Source: Bacteroidales bacterium H10 (lineage in GTDB: Bacteria > Bacteroidota > Bacteroidia > Bacteroidales > Muribaculaceae). Taken from it: DNA of 13,903 nt. This document shows, in pieces, positions 1 through 5,457 of this stretch; the first letter of the stretch is position 1; every line of letters starts with the position of its first letter. The stretch covers positions 5,455 through 19,357 of the forward strand of contig DAAV01000060.1 in NCBI GenBank assembly GCA_001701295.1, given 5' to 3'. Under the pieces are notes generated by a model. That model did not search any database and was not told where the DNA came from. It was given only the letters and a program-made list of their open reading frames with translations. The translations under genes were made by a program, and so were the position numbers.

Positions 1-541
1 GGGTCTCGTTGTTGATGATCAGAAGCGCGTCGACATATTTTTTCATTTCTTCCGCACCCGCGAGTGCCTTGATGATTTTCTTTTTTCCCTCGAACATGAA
101 CGGGACAGTTACGATGCCTATGGTCAGCATGCCTGCGGCTTTGGCCTCGCGGGCCACGACGGGGGCCGCTCCGGTGCCGGTGCCGCCTCCCATGCCGGCG
201 GTGATGAACACCATCTCCGTCTCGTCGTTGAAAAGCGCGCGTATCTCTTCCACGCTTGCCTCTGCGCATTCTCTTCCGACTTCCGGTTTGTTGCCGGCTC
301 CGAGGCCTTGCGTGACATCTCTGCCGATCAACAGCTGTGTCGGTACGGGAGAGTCTTTCAACGCCTGTTTGTCAGTGTTGCATACCACGAACCGTATGAG
401 CGGTATGTCCTGTTTGTACATGTAATTGACGGCGTTGCTGCCGCCTCCGCCTACACCTATTACTTTTATGATGGCGCCCTCGGTTTCGTCCATGCCGAAA
501 TTCGAAGCGTCCGCTATGTCGTGATCTATATCTTGAATCAT
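1..541 (-). CDS. ftsZ: Cell division protein FtsZ, N-terminal 180 codons (cut by window edge)
   Basis: FtsZ is the tubulin-like GTPase that polymerises into the cytoplasmic division ring. The frame opens with ATG at 541 and stays open to the left edge, where the gene is cut. It starts MIQDIDHDIADASNFG, a short acidic N-terminal segment. The glycine-rich nucleotide-binding loop GVGGGGSNAVN lies at residues 29-39, the NTD signature at 55-57, GLGAGNKPEVGR at 79-90, and the tubulin signature GMGGGTGTGAAP at 116-127. TVPFMFEGKKK (145-155) also matches the family. All GTP-contacting loops of the N-terminal half are intact. The rest of the GTPase domain (including the T7 loop) and the C-terminal FtsA-binding peptide are outside the window. 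The start lies 31 bp after the ftsA stop, and no strong Shine-Dalgarno sequence precedes it, as is common in Bacteroidota. Confidence 0.98.
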   Translation of the reverse strand, partial: MIQDIDHDIADASNFGMDETEGAIIKVIGVGGGGSNAVNYMYKQDIPLIRFVVCNTDKQALKDSPVPTQLLIGRDVTQGLGAGNKPEVGRECAEASVEEIRALFNDETEMVFITAGMGGGTGTGAAPVVAREAKAAGMLTIGIVTVPFMFEGKKKIIKALAGAEEMKKYVDALLIINNET

Positions 542-572
542 CTTATTGCCTGTTTAATGTCAAACCTCTCTC

Positions 573-1892
573 CTATTCCAAAATGTCGGAGTCGTCTTCT
601 CCCGGGCCGGAAAATAGTTCCGATATGCGTTTTGAGAATGCTCCCCAACGCGATTTTTTGGGAGATGACGGTTTTGCGGCGGGTGTGTTTTCTATTTCAT
701 CTTTATTGCCCTCTCCAGTCACGGGTAATTCCCGGACACCGGGTATGCTCAGACATTCTTCTCCCGATTCGCTGGCACCTGAATATAGAATGCTTGAGAC
801 CTGCAGAATTTCCGACGAAGGCGATTTGGTATCCTCCAGATGGATGTATGTCGGAAGTTGCCCGCGTCTTACCGGAAGAGCTGTCTGGCGTGCCAGCAGA
901 TCCAATATGCCGTTCAGTTTGGTACCGCCCCCGATGCAGATCAGACCGGCCGGAAGATCGCTGTCTTTTAGACCGGCATATTTGAGCTGTTCCACCACAT
1001 TGGCTACTATCTCCTCCGAACGCGCCACTATCAGATTGCTGACGTCTGACATGCGGATTCCGTTCATGTTGAGATTCGAGGCGGTCTCACGCGCTATCGC
1101 GTTGCCCATTGTGATCTTTATGTCTTCCGCACGTTCCTCAAGCAGGCTCAGACTGGTGATGTCTCGTGTTATGTTCCGCCCCCCCATCGGCAGTGTGGCG
1201 AAATAACGCAGCGAACCGTCCTTGTAGATGGATACTGTCGTTGTCTCCGCCCCCATGTCCACAAGCATGCATCCCAGCCGTTTCTCTTCAGACGTCAGGA
1301 GAACCTGTGCTGTCGATAGTGCTGTCACGACAAATCCGTTGATATTTATATCGAGCTTGTCCGATATGGTGCGCTGGAGATTTCTGCGCAGCTCGGGGCG
1401 GCAGACTATCAGGTCGAATGTGGCGTGTATCTTGTTGCCGATAGCTCCTTTAGGCGATCTTGTCTCGGATTTGCCGACCATGTAGACGCGTGGTATGGCG
1501 TCCACGACTTCCAGCGAGGAGTCTATGGCTGTCGAAAGCGCCTGCTCGCGGAGACGGCGCAATATGTCGTCGTTGATCTCTGTGTCGTCAGGCAGATTGA
1601 TCTCCACTTCTGTGGAGATGCTTCGCAGTGAACGTCCCGACAGACCTACGTACAGTCCTGTGATGACGCGGGGAGATACGGCCGGCTTGCGCTGCAGCCT
1701 GTCTATGACCCTGTTTATTCTCATAGACGTCTCCTCGAGGTTCTGGAGTATTCCATAGCGTACGCTCTCCACGCCCTTCTCTTGTTCTGTCGCTATTATG
1801 TCCAGACGGCCTTCGGGATGCATTGTGCCGATGGCCGCTATTATTTTCGAACTGCTTATCTCAATCGCAGCTACATATCTGTCCTCGTTCAT
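573..1892 (-). CDS. ftsA: Cell division protein FtsA (actin-like membrane anchor of FtsZ)
   Basis: FtsA is an actin-fold ATP-binding protein that tethers FtsZ filaments to the inner membrane and recruits later divisome proteins. At 439 residues it is slightly longer than the usual 410-420. Visible parts: phosphate-1 strand YVAAIEISSSKIIAAIG (6-22), the SHS2/1C subdomain (about 82-165), phosphate-2 MLVDMGAETTTVSIY (209-223), and adenosine motif ICIGGGTKLNGI (318-329). A variable linker (about 372-412) leads to an amphipathic helix, SRWGAFSKRISELFSG (414-429), which is the expected membrane-targeting sequence. Ten mostly acidic residues follow it. Phosphate-1 has IE and SSS where many FtsA proteins have LDIGT/S; the Glu looks like a Bacteroidota trait. 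The ATG lies 2 bp after the ftsQ stop, so translation is probably coupled, and an AAGG six bases upstream may serve as ribosome-binding site. ftsZ follows after 31 bp. Confidence 0.97.
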   Translation of the reverse strand: MNEDRYVAAIEISSSKIIAAIGTMHPEGRLDIIATEQEKGVESVRYGILQNLEETSMRINRVIDRLQRKPAVSPRVITGLYVGLSGRSLRSISTEVEINLPDDTEINDDILRRLREQALSTAIDSSLEVVDAIPRVYMVGKSETRSPKGAIGNKIHATFDLIVCRPELRRNLQRTISDKLDININGFVVTALSTAQVLLTSEEKRLGCMLVDMGAETTTVSIYKDGSLRYFATLPMGGRNITRDITSLSLLEERAEDIKITMGNAIARETASNLNMNGIRMSDVSNLIVARSEEIVANVVEQLKYAGLKDSDLPAGLICIGGGTKLNGILDLLARQTALPVRRGQLPTYIHLEDTKSPSSEILQVSSILYSGASESGEECLSIPGVRELPVTGEGNKDEIENTPAAKPSSPKKSRWGAFSKRISELFSGPGEDDSDILE

Positions 1893-1894
1893 AT

Positions 1895-2794
1895 TCAGCC
1901 TTGCTGTTTGGTATCTTGCGGTGTGTCTTGCGGTTTGTTATCACTGTTGTCCGGAGTTGCCTCGTGAGGATGGCCGTTGTCTGCGTCAGGCAGTGTGGCT
2001 TCTTCCAGATCGATCTCCTCTTCGTAGCTCTCCATGTGGTTCAGACGTGTCTTGTCCCGGCGCGTGGCAACTACCTGATCGCGGAATTTGACCGAGATCG
2101 TGTCATATTCCTGCCAACCTTTATAGGGCATCACCTGACGGTAGAAAAGTGTCAGTGCGCGTTTCTTCTCGTCAAGACGGGTGGTGTCGCCGAAGTTGAT
2201 GACATGTCCTCTTATTCGTGGAACAAGTATAAGGTTGTTTTCGTTCTCCGCCACCACCATGCTGACAAGTTCGCTCAGCATCGGATCCTTGCGTATATAA
2301 TTGACCAGCGGCAATACGGACTTGGGCTGGAAACGACGGTTGAAACTGCCGCTTACCACCGGGACGTCGCTGAAGAATTCCGCATTGGATTCTATATGCT
2401 TCCCTTCTTTGTTGATGTAATACGAATAATCTGCGAAGAATACACGCATCACCGGAACCAGTGGAACGATCTTCACGATAAGTTTTCCGTGTGACGAGAT
2501 CATGCAGTTGACACTCTCGAAGTTGCTGTATCTTGCCAGATAACGCTCCACATCCACTGTATTCAGCTGATGCAGCGGTGTGCCGGTTATTCTGACCGGA
2601 TAATCGCGAAGTTCTTCTGTCACGCCGTGTCGTATCACGGAATCCATCGCCGCCGAGCCTTCCACATGTATCTCTATGCCTGTGCATACATGCTTGTTTG
2701 CCTCCTGATGTGCCCATACTGTCATACCGACGGCATAGCATAGAAGACCCACGAGGATACTCCATTTCAGTATTTTCCTTCCCTTATCGGTCAC
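1895..2794 (-). CDS. ftsQ: Cell division protein FtsQ, GTG start
   Basis: FtsQ is a bitopic inner-membrane protein that links early and late divisome proteins through its periplasmic domain. It has 299 residues. A short basic N-terminus (MTDKGRKILK) is followed by one membrane segment (about 11-28), a POTRA-like region (about 37-112), and the beta domain (about 115-245) with YYINKEGKHIESNAEFF and FGDTTRLDEKKRA, typical of Bacteroidota FtsQ. Residues 255-299 form a hydrophilic, Asp/Glu/Pro/Gln-rich tail that looks disordered and contains a tandem PQDT repeat. The start is GTG at 2794: the upstream in-frame stop is TAA at 2828-2830 with no ATG between, and the next in-frame ATG (residue 24) would cut into the membrane segment. 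No Shine-Dalgarno sequence is evident. It sits between murC (125-bp gap, the largest here) and ftsA (2-bp gap). Family assignment rests on position, topology and these motifs, since FtsQ is poorly conserved. Confidence 0.93.
   Translation of the reverse strand: MTDKGRKILKWSILVGLLCYAVGMTVWAHQEANKHVCTGIEIHVEGSAAMDSVIRHGVTEELRDYPVRITGTPLHQLNTVDVERYLARYSNFESVNCMISSHGKLIVKIVPLVPVMRVFFADYSYYINKEGKHIESNAEFFSDVPVVSGSFNRRFQPKSVLPLVNYIRKDPMLSELVSMVVAENENNLILVPRIRGHVINFGDTTRLDEKKRALTLFYRQVMPYKGWQEYDTISVKFRDQVVATRRDKTRLNHMESYEEEIDLEEATLPDADNGHPHEATPDNSDNKPQDTPQDTKQQG
1911..1934 (-). repeat. 12-bp tandem repeat in the ftsQ tail
   Basis: Two adjacent 12-bp units on the plus strand, GTATCTTGCGGT and GTGTCTTGCGGT, differ at one position and encode PQDT-PQDT in the disordered C-terminal tail of FtsQ. 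The unit length is a multiple of three, so gain or loss of a copy would keep the frame. This is most simply a recent slippage duplication in an unconstrained tail. Confidence 0.7.
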
Positions 2795-2861
2795 GGCCCG
2801 TTTGTAGTTCTTTATTCCTGAGTTTATTTATTAGTCTCTCCCCTCTCCATATGCTTTCCAT
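2784..2861 (-). other. Possible 25-codon leader ORF overlapping the ftsQ start
   Basis: A small frame runs from ATG at 2861 to TAA at 2784-2786 and would encode a basic peptide starting MESIWRGERLINK. It lies in the murC-ftsQ gap, and its last codons overlap the first codons of ftsQ in another frame: the ftsQ GTG sits inside its CGT-GAC codons, and its stop is 8 bases into ftsQ. A purine-rich GGAAAGAG lies a few bases before its ATG. If translated, it could deliver ribosomes to the weak GTG start of ftsQ. The length is well within chance expectation and no homologue is recognised, so this is only a candidate. Confidence 0.2.
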
Positions 2862-2898
2862 CACTCTTTCCGGTCGTGGTTCGGGGCCGGTGTGTGCG

Positions 2899-2919
2899 AT
2901 AAAAGCCTGAGGCTTTTAT
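2899..2919 (-). terminator. Hairpin directly after the murC stop: candidate terminator or attenuator
   Basis: A perfect 10-bp inverted repeat with a single central base begins at the base next to the murC TAA. Read on the minus strand the left arm is ATAAAAGCCT and the right arm AGGCTTTTAT. As RNA it would fold into a stem of 8-9 pairs closed by a three-base loop, with the 3' arm ending in UUUUAU. A-tract, short GC core and U-tract resemble an intrinsic terminator, but the U-run is inside the stem and the GC core is only three pairs. It could be a weak or partial terminator, a processing site, or a 3' stabilising structure for the upstream transcript. Being symmetrical, it could act on both strands, although no plus-strand gene ends here. 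Confidence 0.5.
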
Positions 2920-4290
2920 TTATTCCAATGCTTCTTTGATCTCCGGCAACATTTTGTCGATGTCGGCCGCACCCAAGGTCATCAGAATTTCAAAATTACT
3001 ATTTTTTATAAGATTTAGCAAATCTTTTCGCTCGCAGTAACTTTTTTCTCTGCTTTTTACATTGTCGAGAATCGTATGGGTGCTGACTCCTTCGATCGGA
3101 AGCTCCCGTGCCGGGTATATTTCAGGCATTATCACTTGGTCGGCTTCGGAAAGAGCCTTGGCGAATTCCGTAGCGAAGTCACGCGTGCGTGTGTAGAGAT
3201 GCGGCTGGAATATGACGCTGAGTTTTTTGCCGGGGTATAATTTGCGTACGGAGGCTGTTGAAGCGCGTATCTCGTTGGGAGAGTGCGCGTAATCGTCTAT
3301 TAATACCGGCCCGTTCTCGCGCTCCGTTCCGTCAAGATATACTTCGAATCTGCGTTTGGCGCCTTTGAAGTCGGCGAGGCCTTGTCTGACTTCTTCGGGT
3401 GTCGCTCCTGCTGTCAGTGCGGCGGCGGCGGCCGCCACGGCGTTGTCGATGTTGATTTCCACCGGCACACCGGGATTCATGTCTTCTATGCGCAGTCCGT
3501 CGGGACCGACAAGAGTGAAGATGATTCGTCCGTTTCCTATTCTGATATCTTCCGCATGCCAGTCGCCTTCCGCACCGCCGCTGTATGTCATCACCTTGAC
3601 TCCGGGTTTTGTAGCGGGACGCATCTTAAGTCCTGTATGGAGTATCAGAACCCCGTTCTCGCGGATAAGAGACGAGAATATACTGAAAGCCTCTAAGTAA
3701 TGTTCTTCATCTCCGTAAATGTCCAGATGGTCCGGATCGGTGGAGGTGATGACGGCTATGTAGGGTTTCAGATTATGGAATGAGCGGTCATATTCGTCGG
3801 CCTCCACGACACTTATGGATGATTTCTCGTTGAGCACGAGATTGCTGTCGATGTTTCTCAATACGCCACCGAGAAATGCCGTGCAGCCGGGCTTGGCATT
3901 CCGCAGTATGTTGGCTATCATGGATGATGTGGTGGTTTTGCCGTGGCTGCCTGCCACGCATATGGCGTCTGTCGCATCGGTTATCTTCCCGAGCAGCGCC
4001 GCGCGTTTGATGATCTCGAATCCGTTGTGGCGGAAATAGGAGAGTACCTTGTTGGTCTCAGGCACTGCGGGAGTATATACGACTAACGTGTTTTCAGGAT
4101 CACGGAATTCCGCAGGAATGGTGTTTTCATCGTCCGTAAATGTCAATATGGCTCCTTCCTCTTCAAGATGACGGGTCAGTTCGGAAGGGGAGCGGTCATA
4201 CCCGGCGACTTTCACTCCATGACGCAGATAATATCTGACAAGATTTGCCATTCCTATTCCCCCGGCACCGACAAAGTATATGTTTCTCAT
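2920..4290 (-). CDS. murC: UDP-N-acetylmuramate--L-alanine ligase MurC
   Basis: MurC adds L-alanine to UDP-MurNAc with ATP, the first stem-peptide step of peptidoglycan synthesis in the cytoplasm. At 456 residues it is of normal length. The N-terminal UDP-binding domain has YFVGAGGIGM (5-14). The central ATPase domain has P-loop AGSHGKTTTS (113-122), the magnesium-site stretch VVEADEYDRSF (161-171) and STDPDHLDIYG (183-193). The C-terminal domain has DYAHSPNEI (333-341), HLYTRTRDF (364-372) and a final LGAADIDKM (439-447), where GAGD is more usual. The ATG follows the murG stop by 2 bp, and a GAGG inside the end of murG (4298-4301) may serve as ribosome-binding site, so the two are probably coupled. 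Codons about 423-435 near the 3' end are very AT-rich compared with the rest and contain the promoter-like element noted at 2991-3022. A hairpin directly follows the stop. Confidence 0.98.
   Translation of the reverse strand: MRNIYFVGAGGIGMANLVRYYLRHGVKVAGYDRSPSELTRHLEEEGAILTFTDDENTIPAEFRDPENTLVVYTPAVPETNKVLSYFRHNGFEIIKRAALLGKITDATDAICVAGSHGKTTTSSMIANILRNAKPGCTAFLGGVLRNIDSNLVLNEKSSISVVEADEYDRSFHNLKPYIAVITSTDPDHLDIYGDEEHYLEAFSIFSSLIRENGVLILHTGLKMRPATKPGVKVMTYSGGAEGDWHAEDIRIGNGRIIFTLVGPDGLRIEDMNPGVPVEINIDNAVAAAAAALTAGATPEEVRQGLADFKGAKRRFEVYLDGTERENGPVLIDDYAHSPNEIRASTASVRKLYPGKKLSVIFQPHLYTRTRDFATEFAKALSEADQVIMPEIYPARELPIEGVSTHTILDNVKSREKSYCERKDLLNLIKNSNFEILMTLGAADIDKMLPEIKEALE
2991..3022 (-). 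promoter_or_regulatory. Candidate Bacteroidota-type promoter inside the 3' end of murC, ahead of ftsQAZ
   Basis: On the minus strand TTTG (3019-3022) is followed by 20 bases and then TAATTTTG (2991-2998). This matches the known Bacteroides consensus of TTTG at about -33 and TAnnTTTG at about -7, at a suitable spacing. Transcription would begin near 2984, inside murC, and read through the hairpin at 2899-2919 into ftsQ, ftsA and ftsZ. The interval 2986-3026 holds only 6 G/C in 41 bases, in an otherwise GC-balanced gene. It may simply reflect the Asn/Lys/Ile/Phe codons of this part of MurC, so the call is tentative. Confidence 0.4.
3010..3026. repeat. 7-bp dyad overlapping the candidate promoter's upstream box
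   Basis: AAGATTT at 3010-3016 and AAATCTT at 3020-3026 form a perfect inverted repeat around a three-base spacer. The right arm covers most of the -33 TTTG at 3019-3022. It could be an operator, or the stem of a small RNA hairpin in the longer cluster transcript. It lies within murC codons, so chance symmetry in an AT-rich stretch is also plausible. Confidence 0.35.
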
Positions 4291-4292
4291 TT

Positions 4293-5408
4293 TTAAGCCT
4301 CTTTGATACTGTTTCCTTCTAATATTTCCATCACTTCGTCTGCAATCTTCTCATCACTCTCTCTGAGTGCCATGGCCGAGATGTTTTTCGTCATCTCGTT
4401 GAGGCGTCCCGGATTGCTCAGAAGATCAAGGGTCGTGTCGGTCAGTTTTTCTCTTGCTTCTGCGTCTGTTACCAGTATGGCGGCGTTGTGGCTTGAGAGA
4501 GCTTCCGCATTCCTGGTCTGATGGTCTTCGGCCACATTGGGCGATGGCACCAGTACACACGGTTTGCCGAGAAGTTCGAGTTCGCTGATGGAGCCTGCGC
4601 CGGCACGGGATATCACCAGATCGGCGGCGGCATATGCCGAGGCCATGTCTGTTATGAATTTTGTCACCACGACTCCTTTCAGTCCTTTGGCTGCCTGCAG
4701 GCCACGGTCTCCGAAGTTTTTGCCTGTCTGCCAGATTACCTGTATGCCGTTGTCCGCGAGTCTGTGCAGCCCGGTTTCCATGCTTTCGTTCAGTGTGCGG
4801 GCACCGAGCGAACCGCCTATGACAAGTAGGGTAGGACGCTCCGGATTCAGACCGAAGCTTTCTCTGGCCTGTTTCTGTTCGCGTGCGCGCTCGGTGAGGT
4901 CCTTGCGTACAGGATTGCCTGTCTTTATGATTTTTTCGGCAGGGAAGAACCGGTCCATTCCGTCATATGCCACACATATCCTGAGGGCCTTTTTGGCCAG
5001 AAGTTTGTTGGTGACGCCTGCATAGGAATTCTGCTCCTGAAGCAGAGTGGGGATACCTCTTTTCTGGGCTGCTTTTAGAGTGGGGCCGGAGCAATAGCCT
5101 CCGACTCCTATGGCTATATCCGGTTTGAAATCCCTGATGATGCGGTCGGCCATTTTCATGCTTTTGCGCAGCTTGAGAAGAACCCCGATGTTGCGCCAGA
5201 GGCGTTTACGGTCAAATCCGGCCACAGGCAGACCTTTGATAGGGTAGCCCGCCGCAGGGATCTTTTCCATCTCCATACGGTTCTCCGCACCGACAAATAA
5301 TATATTGGCGTCCAGCCTGCGTTTGAGTGCGTTGGCTATAGAAAGCGCCGGGAAGATATGGCCCCCCGTACCGCCCCCGCTTATCAGTATGTTGTATTTC
5401 TTTTTCAT
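4293..5408 (-). CDS. murG: UDP-GlcNAc:lipid I N-acetylglucosaminyltransferase MurG
   Basis: MurG transfers GlcNAc from UDP-GlcNAc to lipid I at the cytoplasmic face of the inner membrane, producing lipid II. The 371-residue GT-B glycosyltransferase (family GT28) has the N-terminal glycine loop ISGGGTGGHIFPAL (9-22) with the conserved His17, VGGYCSGP (102-109), and QEQNSYAGVTNK (124-135). The second glycine loop is VIGGSLGARTLN (196-207), and the donor-binding stretch SRAGAGSISELELLGKP (267-283) is followed by PNVAEDHQTRNA (290-301). All signature motifs are present. The ATG at 5408 has GGAG (5413-5416) four bases upstream, one of the clearest Shine-Dalgarno-like sequences here. ftsW ends 49 bp upstream and murC begins 2 bp downstream. 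Lipid I comes from MraY, encoded two genes before ftsW, and FtsW uses the product. Confidence 0.98.
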   Translation of the reverse strand: MKKKYNILISGGGTGGHIFPALSIANALKRRLDANILFVGAENRMEMEKIPAAGYPIKGLPVAGFDRKRLWRNIGVLLKLRKSMKMADRIIRDFKPDIAIGVGGYCSGPTLKAAQKRGIPTLLQEQNSYAGVTNKLLAKKALRICVAYDGMDRFFPAEKIIKTGNPVRKDLTERAREQKQARESFGLNPERPTLLVIGGSLGARTLNESMETGLHRLADNGIQVIWQTGKNFGDRGLQAAKGLKGVVVTKFITDMASAYAAADLVISRAGAGSISELELLGKPCVLVPSPNVAEDHQTRNAEALSSHNAAILVTDAEAREKLTDTTLDLLSNPGRLNEMTKNISAMALRESDEKIADEVMEILEGNSIKEA

Positions 5409-5457
5409 TTTACTCCGTTCATTATGTTAAATAGAACCCCATCCCTGAAGCCGGGTT

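Noticed and set aside
542..572. TTTGACA in the ftsA-ftsZ gap as a promoter box
   Set aside because: It resembles a sigma-70 -35 box, but Bacteroidota use a different consensus and no matching TAnnTTTG follows.
308..985. Plus-strand open frame of 225 codons across ftsZ and ftsA
   Set aside because: It lies antisense to two clear genes, its translation is Cys/Arg/His-rich with no recognisable motif, and it is explained by codon bias of the opposite strand.
1823..2494. Plus-strand open frame of 223 codons opposite ftsA and ftsQ
   Set aside because: Antisense shadow of ftsQ with no domain, no start signals and unnatural residue composition.
2172..2765. Minus-strand open frame of 197 codons overlapping ftsQ in another frame
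   Set aside because: Arg-rich translation without motifs; the ftsQ frame has the membrane segment and conserved domain.
4693..4702. GCCTGCAGGC palindrome in murG
   Set aside because: Ten-base palindromes are expected by chance in a window of this size and it has no context.
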